Assembly: GCA_016584495.1 (NCBI GenBank)
Contig: WAID01000010.1
Coordinates: 186,001 to 250,000 of the forward strand
Length of the DNA stretch: 64,000 nt
From: Celoporthe dispersa
Lineage: Eukaryota; Ascomycota; Sordariomycetes; Diaporthales; Cryphonectriaceae
Direction of reading: 5' to 3'
The translations under genes and the position numbers were made by a program. Positions 22,085-32,293 of the stretch are shown one piece after another (positions within the stretch are counted from its first letter, which is position 1; the number at the start of each line of letters is the position of its first letter). The notes under the pieces were generated by a model. The model was not told the DNA's origin and ran no database searches. It saw only the letters and a program-made list of their open reading frames with translations.

Positions 22085-24010
22085 CTAAACCTCCTGGGAA
22101 ACTCTTGTGAGAGGACGTTGCTCTTGTCTTTCGCTATACGGGATTTCCACCTCTAAAGGTGTAGAAGACGTCCAAGATCGCAAGAGGCGTGGTAGGCGTC
22201 TGTCCGGGCCGGCTGTAGTCGGAATGGGCTCCCTGGGCCTTGCGCGTAGTTGCTTCGAGACACCATCTACTAGCAGAGTCTCCACGACGGACGACTGCGA
22301 CGCCAAAAGTTTCCGCATCCGCATAGTGCTGTTGAGCACCTTTATCTTCCGTAGCCTTCTGGGCTTGAGGGTCGATACCATGTGCTGCACCTCCATCTTG
22401 CTTCGCGGCATCGGCTGCTTTGTCTTTTTCGCCTTATTCTTTTCCTTTGCCTGCAAGAATTGCCTGAGCCGTGTGTCCAACGTATTGCCCCTGACCGACT
22501 GGTCCAGAACCCTGGTCAGCTGATCATAGTACATTGGCCACGAGAGCGCCATCGGTTCAGCAGTGCCAGGTTCGAGTTGCGAGTCTCTGGATGCCACGCG
22601 CAACGTGTCTTCGATCATCTGCCTGCTGACCAGCTCGTCTTCTTTCAGCTGTATCGTGGGGACTTCCACCTGCTCAGGTAGCGTGTCATGCGAAAAACCC
22701 CTATACACTGCCCTGGAGGTAAACCCGACGTTGCGGTCGCTGGTGGTCAGGCTGCTCTTCAGCCCGCTTCCGGGATCCACTAGGCTGAGGTGATCGACAA
22801 TGCCGTCACACGCGCCAAGCTGGCACGCGAACTCAAACGCCCAGGACGACGAGAGGTCCCTGTTATCCATACCCATGGGTGCTGGCCTCATCATGCCGGG
22901 CCGCAGGAGGATCTGGCTGTAGGGCATAGCTTTGACGCCGTCCGTCGCCTCGTCGCTGAAGGACGTCAATAGGTGACTGGCCCTCGGCCTCCACTCCTTC
23001 TTGTCATCCAGCTTCGGACTGGCCTCTTGCTCGGGACGAAGGAGCTGCCGGCGGGTGTCCATGTGCGCGAGCTCGGCGGCGATGCTGGTTGTGCTATCGG
23101 CCTGTCCTAGACGAGCCCAAGGGTTGTTCATGTCCTTCGACGTGTCGGCGACGGGCCCGGGCTGGCCTACATGGATAGACACACCGAAGCGTGTGATGTT
23201 GTTGACGAAATCTACGTGGATCGTGGCTATCCTGCGCGTGTTTGCAGGCCTCTGTGGTGTCGCCCTCTTGGCATCACCATTCGAGTGCGACCTCTCTTGG
23301 GGTGGTGGAAGGGCCGAATCAACCCAGACGCCCGGTGCTCCGGGAATCGTGAAGGCAGCGATACCATATTCCCGTTTGAGGACTTGGATGGTGGTGTCCT
23401 CGAGTATGCGCTCGAACTGGTACTTGGTGCGGATCGGTCTCTTTATTTGTATCTGATCTTGCAGGTCGATGACCGGCCAGATGGACAGCTGGCCAGGTCC
23501 GAAGAACATGGGCTCGGCACACGGCATGGTCGCGACGTTGGGGTCCCAGTCGTAACTGAGCGGATTGTGCGTCAGCTCCTGCTCTTCCTTGTCTGCCTCC
23601 CACAAAGGTCTCCACGGTGTCGACTGCCACCCGGGCGGCTCTGGGAAGGCGATGCGCATCCGATTTGCCAGGCGCCTGGCCACGTAATTCACCGCCCACG
23701 AGGCCTGCGTCGTGAGGATATGTCCTGGCAGGATGTATGTGGGTCGGCGTGTGAAGGATAGGACAGTCGGCGGCGGGCTGGCTTGTTTGACCCAGGTCTG
23801 AAAGCTCTCCTCGTCCCTCAGGTATGAGTCGGCGTTGACGTCGGCGTCGGGAGTCTGCTCTGCGGTCTGACGCTGCTGCACGATCTGGGACTCAAGAAAG
23901 CCACGGAGCTTCGCAGGTAGGAACCTGGGCACGTAGAGGGGCGGCAGGTCGGGAATGTGAACGTGGCGCAGGTGAAGGCGAAAGCGTGAAAGAGGCTTCA
24001 CAGCCGCCAT
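22085..24010 (-). CDS. Long LipB-like (octanoyltransferase fold) protein lacking the catalytic residues
   Basis: Uninterrupted 641-codon ORF, ATG at 24010. Residues about 80-310 follow the biotin/lipoyl-protein ligase fold of LipB: RRPTYILPGHILTTQ, FFGPGQLSIWPVIDLQ (the GPGQL motif), REYGIAAFTIPGAPGVWVD and RRIATIHVDFVNNITRFGVS, then a segment ending NNPWARLG. Compared with known LipB enzymes, the RGG...H part of the RGG-x-x-(T)-x-H-GPGQ motif is gone. The catalytic Lys of the K-I-x-(S/A)-(L/I)-G segment is Arg, the conserved H-G before the N-V strand is F-G, and the catalytic Cys of the N-P-C-G segment is Trp. About 330 extra residues follow, with Lys/Arg-rich parts (KEKNKAKKTKQPMPRSK) and no domain I recognise. 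Typical LipB is about 220-300 residues. Enzymatic loss is inferred from these substitutions. The basic N-terminus could be a mitochondrial presequence. Confidence 0.72.
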   Translation of the reverse strand: MAAVKPLSRFRLHLRHVHIPDLPPLYVPRFLPAKLRGFLESQIVQQRQTAEQTPDADVNADSYLRDEESFQTWVKQASPPPTVLSFTRRPTYILPGHILTTQASWAVNYVARRLANRMRIAFPEPPGWQSTPWRPLWEADKEEQELTHNPLSYDWDPNVATMPCAEPMFFGPGQLSIWPVIDLQDQIQIKRPIRTKYQFERILEDTTIQVLKREYGIAAFTIPGAPGVWVDSALPPPQERSHSNGDAKRATPQRPANTRRIATIHVDFVNNITRFGVSIHVGQPGPVADTSKDMNNPWARLGQADSTTSIAAELAHMDTRRQLLRPEQEASPKLDDKKEWRPRASHLLTSFSDEATDGVKAMPYSQILLRPGMMRPAPMGMDNRDLSSSWAFEFACQLGACDGIVDHLSLVDPGSGLKSSLTTSDRNVGFTSRAVYRGFSHDTLPEQVEVPTIQLKEDELVSRQMIEDTLRVASRDSQLEPGTAEPMALSWPMYYDQLTRVLDQSVRGNTLDTRLRQFLQAKEKNKAKKTKQPMPRSKMEVQHMVSTLKPRRLRKIKVLNSTMRMRKLLASQSSVVETLLVDGVSKQLRARPREPIPTTAGPDRRLPRLLRSWTSSTPLEVEIPYSERQEQRPLTRVSQEV

Positions 24011-26378
24011 CTTGGGAACTTTGTCCTCAGCTCCCGCCAGAGAGAAGCAGGCGGCAGGTATTGTGCCTGCACTTGTGAGACGGGCGACTCACTCGTCTTA
24101 AGGTATCGTGTACGAGTGGGAGTGGCGGAGTGCCATAATTATTCGCTGGTGAAAAAATGCCTCCAAGCGCATTGCAGGTGAAGGAAGGCGCTCATTGCAA
24201 GGCCCGCCCACCCCAAAATGAGATTTACTTAGGCGTGACGTTGAGGTGTGAGATTGAGATTATGTAAGCCAGTCCGCAACTCACACTGTGTGTGTGGTCG
24301 AAAATGGCGGCTCAGACCCACCATTTCCGGGAGCGCAGTCCTTACAAGTACATTTCTATCGGTGAGTCCAAATGGGGGCCTTCATTTGTCCCAGATATGA
24401 TTATGTGGCTGGATGCAGCCTCTGGCTCGTAACATCATCGGCTACATCCAAAGGTTGCGGGAACAGGCTAATCCAGCGCCTATAGATGACATGCTACATC
24501 GGTGCGCTCTGCTTAACAGCCATGAGGATGCCGATGTTGGAGCTATCGTGACATCGCACGAGGCACTCTTCGTGAAAACTCTCCGCAGACCGTTAGAACC
24601 TTCTCAGTGGACCGCAAGCAAACATCTCCCTGTAGAATAGTAAACCGACACTTGGCATTTCGACGTTGTCATTATGCTTCGTAACAATTTAGTCCAGCAA
24701 TGTCTCAATTAGAGAATGAGCAGCTCGGTGTTCCTTTCCCAGCTATCTCAATTCCTGCACTGCATCATGAGACGAGTAGAGGCCTAGCCACTGTAACCCG
24801 GATTGGTGTTGGCCATATTTCCATGCAACCTTGGCCCTAGCTTCAGGTTTGATACACAAAGCAGACCGAATTTGGCGGATCAGAGACCGGGCCGTTCGGG
24901 GGCTCGGCTTCGAGGAAACTTAGAGGAGAAGCACGCAAACCCAGATAGCCATTCCATCATATCACGTTTCCTCCTTTATAAGGTGGTTTAGGGGCTTAGA
25001 GGTCATCATAGCCAACATACAGACTTTGGCCGTTGCAACTCCTCAGCTCTGCTCGCGTCGACTTATCACGCCTTGAAAAAGGCATGGACTACCATCATCG
25101 GAAGGCTATAAGTAGAGGAGAGCTTTCCTCCAAGTTTTTTCTTTTCTTTTCTTTTAATCAAACACCAAACTCTTGTATTCTCAAACAACTCCCACCGTCA
25201 CCAGAGCCCAATTAATGACTCTTCATACAAATAAGGCTAAATTCGAGTATTGAAACCTAGAGAGACAGGTAAAAAGCCGTGTCTATGCCCACCACTCAAA
25301 AAGTTCCTGTTCGAGTAACAATAAAGTGTGGCCTGCCAGCCCTGTCGGTCCCCAAGGTACCCCAGCTTGGTTCCGGTTTCTACGAATCTTTGCCTGAAAA
25401 GCATGAGCGACCAGGCTCATTCGTTCGGCATAGCCTATTACGAGCCACTCAGAGGCAAGGCAGTCTGTCCGGGGAGACCCTAAGCGGCGGCGAGATGACT
25501 TGATAAAATACCCAAGCCTAAAGAAAGCAAACAAGGAAAGGGGTCATGAAGAACCGTCGCATCTTTTTACCAATATCATATCTCGCAGCCAACACTGCTG
25601 CAGGCGTAGTAGATTGCTTTACAGAGCCAAAGCTTAAGGCATGGACGGGACTTTCATATTCGTCGCAAGGTCTGCAGCTAGTATTACCGCTGTCCTGCAT
25701 GATTCAATGGGTCGAATAAAGTACATCAGGAGGATTCAGTATTGCCTCTTGTGTCTTCTCGGCTAGTGTCAAAAAAGAAAGAATGCAGGAAAGAAAGAAC
25801 AGTCACAATGTTGACAATGCTTTTGACAACATGTAACGTTGAGTTCGAAGAAAGTAATTCAAACCACGAACGTGTGAGTCGTCGAAGCCCATCTCGAGTC
25901 ACCCGGTCTCTAATCTGCGTGTACAATGCATGATTGGCCGATAACTGCTTGCAGATCGTAGCTCAGCATGAACGGGTTCCTGAGCCCGCCACTGGACGGA
26001 TGGATACTATATAGACCAGGATACTACCCCTCGTCTCCATATATGAGAGGGGCTTCGATGGAGGCTGCAGCGAAACAGAGTGTGTTGTCAGACAAGCTGT
26101 CGGGTGATTTTCCCCTCACGGCGGACGTAAGAGGCCCGGCGATACCACAGCATGTGCATGGCGCAATATCCGTCCGGCATGACGCAGACCAGACAGAACC
26201 CAGACAAGTCAAACAGACAAATCCACCACAAAGTGCATGCGACTCGATACATATAAGTATAGTACACCCGATTACGAGACAATCCTAACAAAGAAAACCA
26301 CTCAGAATAACCAGCTCCTTTCAGGGCATACATGAACGTCTTGCTACACACTTAAAAACACGAAGCAGACAGAGAAAC
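24011..26378. other. Long gene-poor region
   Basis: About 2.4 kb without a supported gene. A short start at 24304 followed by a GTGAGT donor suggests a splice-like pattern, but the next possible exon stops at once in that phase. The right end is the leader of the TauD-like gene. Otherwise AT-leaning with short frames. Confidence 0.45.
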
Positions 26379-27798
26379 ATGGCTGCGGTAGCCGCCGTAC
26401 ATCCCGTTTCCTCCTCCTTCCCCACACCAACGGCTGCCGCGCCACCGGGTCAGCCAGATATCCAATATGCCCCAGACTATGAGAAGTACCAGGCCCGAGG
26501 AGCACGGAGGGTGCAGGCCGAAAAGCTCCCTACCTCAGTGCCAGAAAACTTCCCCGACCAGCTGAAAGGAGACATGGTGTGGGAGGGCGAGAGCTTGGCC
26601 GAGACGTACGACTGGACCTATGTTCTCAGGGGGGACCAGCTGGCCGAGATTGATGAGGCTGTCGCGCATTTCAAGTGTAAGTAACCGAAATCATCAAAAT
26701 GAAAAGAAACCTTGTGTGTGTGTGTGTGTGTGTGTGATATAAGAGAGAGAGAGAGAGAAGGAAGGGGAAAGAGAAAACGAAAAGAGCTCCCCCCCCCGGC
26801 CCCCCCCCAAAAAAAAGAGAAAAACAATCTGCTCACACAATCACGCCAGCGCTCAACCTTCCCATCGCTCACGTCACCCAGGAGACCTTTCCCCTCCCCA
26901 AGCTGCACGCCGAGCTGCGCCGCCTATCGCACGAGCTGCACTTCGGCCACGGCTTCTTCGTACTCCGCGGCGTGCGCGTAGACGACCACACCCGCGAGGA
27001 GAACGTCATCATCTACACGGGCCTGTCCGCCCACATCGCCACCCAGCGCGGCCGCCAGGACCACAGGAGCCCCTTCGACGGCAGCCCTGCGGACGTGGTG
27101 CTGACGCACATCAAGGACCTGAGTTACCTAGCCGACATGGAGGGGGAAGATCGGGTCGCCGGCGTACACGACGGACAAGCAGGTCTTCCACACGGACTCG
27201 GGGGATATTGTGAGCCTGTTTGCGCTGGAGACGGCGGTTGAGGGCGGGGCGAGCAAGCTGGCTTCTACGTGGCGGGTGTATAACGAGCTGGCTTCGAAGA
27301 GGCCTGATCTGATTCACACCCTGAGCCAGCCTTGGGATATGGAGGTGTAAGCTGAACAGTCCCCTTTTTTTTGTCTTCTTCTCTCTCTCTCTGTTTCTCT
27401 TCTTGTTGAGAGTCTGTCTCGTCGGCTGCTGATGATGGATGAATGGATGGTTTTCTGCATGTGCAGGTTCGAAAAGGATGCCAAAAGAAGTTCACCCCGC
27501 GACCTCTCATGTTCCATCATCCTGCCACGGATAAGACCCCCGAGAGGGTCAGCCTGCAGTATGGACGCCGTTACTTTGTCGGGTTCGGCGAGCTGCCCCG
27601 GAACCCCGAGATTCCTCCCATCACCGAGGCCCAGGCTGAGGCCCTGGACGCTCTGCATTTTCTGGGCGAGAAGTTTTGCGTCAACACCCATTTTGCAAAG
27701 GGCGATGTGCAATATGTCAATAATGTTGCCTTGTTCCATGCCAGGGATGGATTTCTTGACAGCAATGAGCAGCGGTAATCATCTCTCCTCGCCCTCCA

Positions 27799-27839
<41 letters not shown>

Positions 27840-28036
27840 AGTTGAAGGATTTATCTGACACAAACCACAGGCGACACCTGCTTCGGTTTTGGCTGCGGGA
27901 TCCAGAGTATGCGTGGAAGACGCCAGAGGCTATCCAGTGGAGATGGGATCAGATCTACGGCGGGGTGACTCCCGAGAAGGAGGTCTTTCCCCTGGAGCCT
28001 TTTGTGCGGAGTGCAGGAAAAGGGCGTTCAGGCTGA
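26379..28036 (+). CDS. TauD/TfdA-family Fe(II)/2-oxoglutarate-dependent dioxygenase, one frame break
   Basis: Four exons: 26379-26676, 26850 to 27344 or 27346, 27469-27774 and 27871-28036. The metal-binding H-x-D is VFHTDSGDIVSLF, the distal His lies in VALFHARDGF, and the 2-oxoglutarate-binding Arg region is RRHLLRFWLRDP. The N-terminal part SHELHFGHGFFVLRGV is typical of fungal members. The enzyme would hydroxylate or decarboxylate a small organic substrate using 2-oxoglutarate and O2; the substrate is unknown. One extra G in the run 27142-27146 separates DLSYLADMEG from IGSPAYTTDKQVFHTD and must be removed to keep frame. The intron-2 donor is ambiguous: GTGTAA at 27345 keeps frame with KKFTPRPLMFHH, whereas the stronger GTAAGC at 27347 needs another indel. 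Introns 1 and 3 carry dinucleotide microsatellites. Confidence 0.83.
26712..26758. repeat. (TG)n and (GA)n microsatellites inside intron 1 of the TauD-like gene
   Basis: About twelve TG units (26712-26736) followed closely by about eight GA units (26742-26758), with C and A homopolymers further on. All lie inside the intron 26677-26849. Confidence 0.9.
27802..27838. repeat. (CT)n microsatellite inside intron 3 of the TauD-like gene
   Basis: About eighteen uninterrupted CT units within the intron 27775-27870; it doubles as an extended polypyrimidine tract before the acceptor. Confidence 0.9.
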
Positions 28037-28624
28037 GGTGGTGAACTTGACACTGAGACTATGCTGCATCTAGTGACATTATGATTGTCTGTTTCGTGAG
28101 ATTTATTGTGAGGGTCTCGCCAGATCAACATTTTGCTGTCCGTATTTATCGTGTCTTAGGAATGTTTGAGCTATATTTCTAGTCGAAGGCTATTTTCAGG
28201 CTTGATTCTAAATCTTCCCATTCATAGATTGCTATTTGTCAAGGCTTAGAGATTAAAGAATTCTGCCTATTTTTTCCTTTTTTTTTTTCTTCTCTTTCTT
28301 TTTCTTCGTTCTTTTGCGGGTGTCAAAATGTGCCGTGAATGCCGAGAGGCAGTGGATAAATCCGCCGAGGCGACATCTGGGTCGATCACGTCACCGGCAG
28401 ACGTGCTTCCTGTGCCCCACAGCGTCTGTCGAGAGATAATATTACGAAACACTGTGCCAGACGGCATCGAGCGAGTCCTGGCATTGCAGACGTACCCTTA
28501 CGCCCTTCTTTCACGCGCACTGATTATGTTCTTCTTCCGCGCCTCGTTGAATATCCTTCCAGCTCTCCTCGCACAGTCGTGGGCCAGCCTGCAGCAGCAG
28601 CAGCAGCCTCTGCATGACGGAGAG
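28037..28624. other. Intergenic region between TauD-like gene and aldo/keto reductase
   Basis: AT-rich 3' region of the dioxygenase, then a T-rich stretch at 28265-28310. From 28328 an open frame runs in phase into the aldo/keto reductase start. That 99-residue extension has no family resemblance and is taken as leader. Confidence 0.4.
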
Positions 28625-29740
28625 ATGGCTGCCACCAAGGGCTTTCCCAGCCTGACCTTGAACGATGGCAACACGATTCCTGTGGTAGGTCTATAGGCAC
28701 CTTATCTCGCCATCTTGTTGGTTAACCTGCGCGATGTTGACGTGTGCGGGACGGACAGGTCGCTTATGGTCTGGGCACTTCCAACGGCAAGAAAGGTCGC
28801 AAGGAGTTCGATGAAGGCCTCGTCAACGTGACGGTCAAGGCCCTCAAGGCCGGCTTTACCCATCTCGACGGCGCCGAATGTAAATGCATCCTACATTGAA
28901 AGTTTTCTTTTTTTTTTAGTTTTTTTTTTGGTTTTAGGAAAAATAGGAAGAAAAAAACATGTAGGAAGTAATAACATATATCAGAGGCTGACTCTAGGAA
29001 ACCTAACCCAGCATACGGCAACGAGCCCGAACTCGGCGCAGCCATCAGGGGATCCGGCATCGCTCGCGAGGACCTCTTCATCACGACCAAGGCCACCGCA
29101 AAGGCAGACAAGCCGCTCGAGGAGAACTTCTCTGCGTCCCTCGAGCGGCTCGGGCTGGACTACGTGGACCTGTACCTGATCCACTCGCCCTTCTTCACCA
29201 CGGACCCCAAAGTCCTGCAGGCCAAATGGGCCGAGATGGAAACGATCCGGGCGTCGGGCAGGGCCAGGTCGATCGGCGTGTCGAATTTTGTCAAGGAGCA
29301 CCTCGACGCCGTTCTCGCGACGGCCAAGGTCCCGCCTGCCATCAACCAGATCGAGTTCCACCCGTACCTCCAGCACGTCACGCAGGACCGCGGCGAGGAC
29401 CTGCTCGCCTACCAGAGGGAGAAGGGCATCGCTGCCAGCGGGTATGGTGGGCTGACGGCCATCACGAGGGCGGCGCCTGGGCCTGTGGACGGTGCGTATG
29501 CGGAGCTGGCGGACAAGTATGGCGTGGCGGAGGGGGGATGTGGCGCTGCGGTGGACGCTGGACACGGGCATGGTGGCGATCACGACGAGCTCTAGGGAGG
29601 ACAGGATGCGGGAGTATCTCGAGAAGCTTCCTAGCTTCAGTCTCACTGAGGAAGAAGTCAAGGAGATCTCGGATCTGGGACGGAAGAAGCACTTCAGGGG
29701 GTTCTGGAAGAGCCAGTTTGATGAAAATGACTGGAGGTGA
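28625..29740 (+). CDS. Aldo/keto reductase, one frame break
   Basis: NADPH-dependent carbonyl reductase of the AKR superfamily, cytosolic. Exons 28625-28684, 28759-28879 and 29012-29740. The start MAATKGFPSLTLNDGNTIPV matches the usual first strand. The catalytic tetrad is present: Asp in THLDGAE, Tyr in SYGNE across intron 2, Lys in ITTKATAKAD and His in LYLIHSPFF. GRARSIGVSNF and NQIEFHPYL are classic AKR signatures. The frame breaks in a run of six G at 29532-29537: with five G, YGVAEG continues as DVALRWTLDTGMVAI and then EDRMREYLEKL to the stop at 29740. The corrected length, about 300 residues, is usual. The substrate is not predictable; adjacent genes give no pathway context. Confidence 0.88.
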
Positions 29741-30166
29741 TGGGAACGGAGACAAGTGTTAATGCTAGGTAGTACTCCGTGGGACGGATATTTACATCCT
29801 GCTTCATCTGTCACGGCCTACAAGTTAAACTATTCGTGTATTTATTGCTAGGGCTGTCTTTATGTGAGACGATGAATATAGAGAATGAAGACAAGTAATA
29901 AAAATATCATCGATTCGAAGAAGATCTATAACGTGCATGTATTGACACAAACAAACAATTAATATGGCAAGGCGTGGTGGTTGTCTAGTATATTACTCGG
30001 CCAAGCGAGTCATCACAGGCTGATGGAGGCCTCAAAGCATTCTTGAATAAAATGCCAAGTTGGCAGGCAACAAACCCGCCAGGTCTCACCACCGACATTT
30101 CTGCGTTGCACATGCCACCGCTCAATATTCTCAACTGAAACCTTCCGTCAAGGTTTCCACCACAAG
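29741..30166. other. Intergenic region
   Basis: Aldo/keto reductase 3' region followed by the leader of the thioesterase-like gene. No gene seen. Confidence 0.45.
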
Positions 30167-31091
30167 ATGACGACCTCCAATGCAACTCCTCCCACTGCGG
30201 CTGTCCACATCGTCGAGCCCAGAATACACCCGCACACCCACACCGCGATCCTCCTCCACGGCCGCGGAAGCACAGCCAAAGAATTCGCAGACGACCTCCT
30301 AGGCCTGCCACTCGCCGGCGGCCAGGCCCTGCCCGACAGGCTTCCCGGATGGCGCCTGGTGTTTCCCTCGTCACGCAAGATCTGGAGCCCCGTCTTCCAG
30401 GAACTCATACAGGCATGGTTTGAGGACGAGCCCTGCCCTTCCTGCCCCTCCTCGCCCGCAGACCCGACCCCGCCACGGCAGAAAGAGGAGGGCGAATGCG
30501 GACACCACCCGCAGGGGGAGCACGCTCCGGGACTCGGCCAGACGACTTGGCGCCTTACTCGACGACGAGATTACGCGGCTGGGTGGGGACGCAGGAAGGG
30601 TCGCGCTCGTGGGGATCAGCCAAGGGGCTGCGGCTGGGTTGTGGACACTGCTGGGCTCGAGATGCGTCAACAGGAGGCTCGGGGCTTTTGTTGGGGCGAG
30701 CGGGTGGATGCCTTTTGCGGAGAGTGTCTCGCGGTGTCTGGCAGTCTGTGCAGTGGGCGCGGAGGAGGACGGGAGGGGTGGAGGGAGGGAGGACAGGAAG
30801 GAGGTGGATGGTTTCGCCGAGAGCACCACGACTCCCCTGAGGGCCTCCCCCTCACCTTTCTCGGAGATATCAGAGACTGTTCTCTCGACTCCTGTGCTGC
30901 TGTGTCACGGGACGGACGATGCCTATGTTGACGTCGAGCTGGGTCGGCGGGCGAGGACAGTCCTCGCTAGGCTGGGGATGAGGGTTGAGTGGAAGGAGTA
31001 TTCTGGGGCCGAACAAGAGGGCCACTGGTTCAAGGAGCCGGAGGAGGTTGATGACATTATTGACTTTCTGGTGATGGTCATGAAGAATTGA
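30167..31091 (+). CDS. Acyl-protein thioesterase-like / phospholipase-carboxylesterase family hydrolase, one frame break
   Basis: Alpha/beta hydrolase of the APT1/Abhydrolase_2 family, which removes acyl groups from proteins or lysophospholipids in the cytosol. The N-terminal strand and oxyanion loop are HTAILLHGRGSTAKEFADDL. The nucleophile Ser is in VALVGISQGAAAGLW (G-x-S-x-G), the catalytic Asp in VLLCHGTDDAYVDVELG and the His in QEGHWFKEP. The first 95 or so codons (frame of the ATG at 30167, through KIWSPVFQELIQAWF) and the rest (ending at 31091) are in different frames. One base must be lost in the C-rich stretch about 30420-30500. No consistent intron bridges the two parts, so an indel is the best reading. 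The low-complexity insert between the GISQG helix and the Asp is longer than in APT1. It runs convergently towards the Nudix gene. Confidence 0.8.
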
Positions 31092-31354
31092 GAGTTTGGG
31101 TATCTCCAAGACTAGAATATCTGTCGCCGTGATCATTCTATTTGTAGAGCGTCTTCGGCAGGATAGCAGATGTACTGAGTAAACTCCATGTACTATTGCT
31201 GTGTCGAGGGGCGAGGCGGAATGTAGTGAAATTGAGACGCTGTACATACAAATCAAAACAAGCGACAGGCCCAAAAAGAAAGAAGAAAAAAAAACATTTC
31301 CCAGTGCAAGCCGTACAACCCATGGACTAATACATATTTTCGTTTCTTCCAAAG

Positions 31355-32293
31355 CTATCCTGGAGCTCTCCCCTCCGCCGTCTCGCCCTCTATACGGGCC
31401 CTCAGCTCAGGCCAGGCCGCCTTGAACCCAGGATGCAGCAGCCTCTCGTCCACCTCGTCCAGAGCCACCCACTCCAGAGCCAGGCTCTCGACATCACCCA
31501 GCGGTATCCTCGGCTCCCAGGGCCGACGCAGCTGCGCGATCACCGTCCAGTACTTCCAGCTCCCGTGGTCCATCGACACCGTCTCGCCGAGCAGCACGAC
31601 CAGCGGGTCCTGGCCCTCGGCGCAGCCCGACGGCAGGCTGACCTCCTCGCACGCCTCCCGCAGCGCCGCGTGCGTGGGTGTCTCGCCCGCGTCGAGTGCT
31701 CCTCCCGGGATGGCCCATGTGCCCTCGGACTGGCACCCGCGGCCGCGCTGCTGAAGCAGGACTCTGGCGGGCTGCCCTTCGGCGGCGGCGGCGGCGGAGG
31801 AGGACGAGGACGAGGACGAGGAGATGCGCACCAGGAGGACGCCTGCCGCACCATGCGCGCCCCAGTGCCGCTTGTGACAGCCTGGCTGGGTGCAGCGGAC
31901 ATAGCGATCGCTGCTGGGCCACAAGTGCTGCTGTTGCTGCGGCTGCTGCTGAATTCTGGTGCGATCTATCCGCGTGGTGGCGGCGATGGCGCTGCTGCTG
32001 CCGCCGCCGCCATTCCGGCCCTCCAGCGCTGATGTCCGGTCTTCCTGGTTTCGGGCGCCGAAGCTGCTGAGGTGGCTCCCCCTGGGCGACAAGGCCTGGG
32101 ACGACTCGACGGCTGGGTCGTTTTTGAAAGGGGAGGGTGGTCTGCAGAGCACACAGGGTCGAATGGCAGGTATGTTTTGATTTAGTGGCGAGAGGTCCCA
32201 TCGTGGTCTGTCATGGCTGGCGTTTAGGTTGGGAGCTTTCGGAACATTAGAGTCCTTCGGGGAGCGACTGCAGCTCTCTCCGGTTGTAATCAT
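31355..32293 (-). CDS. Nudix hydrolase with bacterial-type HWG-x-x-GAAG lead-in
   Basis: Single-exon protein of 312 residues. The first 110 residues are low-complexity and poorly conserved (a Gln-rich stretch QQQPQQQQ); the ATG at 32293 is the first in frame. A CTQPGCHKRHWGAHGAAGVLLV segment precedes a Ser9-Ala5 tract. Then WAIPGGALDAGETPTHAALR continues into EACEEVSL, giving a complete Nudix box G-x5-E-x7-R-E-x2-E-E for Mg2+-dependent hydrolysis of nucleoside diphosphates linked to another moiety. The C-terminal part has EWVALDEVDERLLHPGF. The HWG...GAAG-type lead-in is common in actinobacterial Nudix proteins, which suggests possible horizontal origin but does not prove it. The substrate is unknown. 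Convergent with the thioesterase-like gene, about 260 bp apart. Confidence 0.85.
   Translation of the reverse strand: MITTGESCSRSPKDSNVPKAPNLNASHDRPRWDLSPLNQNIPAIRPCVLCRPPSPFKNDPAVESSQALSPRGSHLSSFGARNQEDRTSALEGRNGGGGSSSAIAATTRIDRTRIQQQPQQQQHLWPSSDRYVRCTQPGCHKRHWGAHGAAGVLLVRISSSSSSSSSAAAAAEGQPARVLLQQRGRGCQSEGTWAIPGGALDAGETPTHAALREACEEVSLPSGCAEGQDPLVVLLGETVSMDHGSWKYWTVIAQLRRPWEPRIPLGDVESLALEWVALDEVDERLLHPGFKAAWPELRARIEGETAEGRAPG

Noticed and set aside
24304..24640. Possible two-exon small gene (MAAQTHHFRERSPYK... then MQPLARNIIGY...)
   Set aside because: The GTGAGT donor and CAG acceptor exist, but the spliced frame stops at once; no domain.
28328..28624. N-terminal extension of the aldo/keto reductase
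   Set aside because: In frame but unlike any aldo/keto reductase N-terminus; the internal ATG at 28625 starts exactly at the family's first strand.
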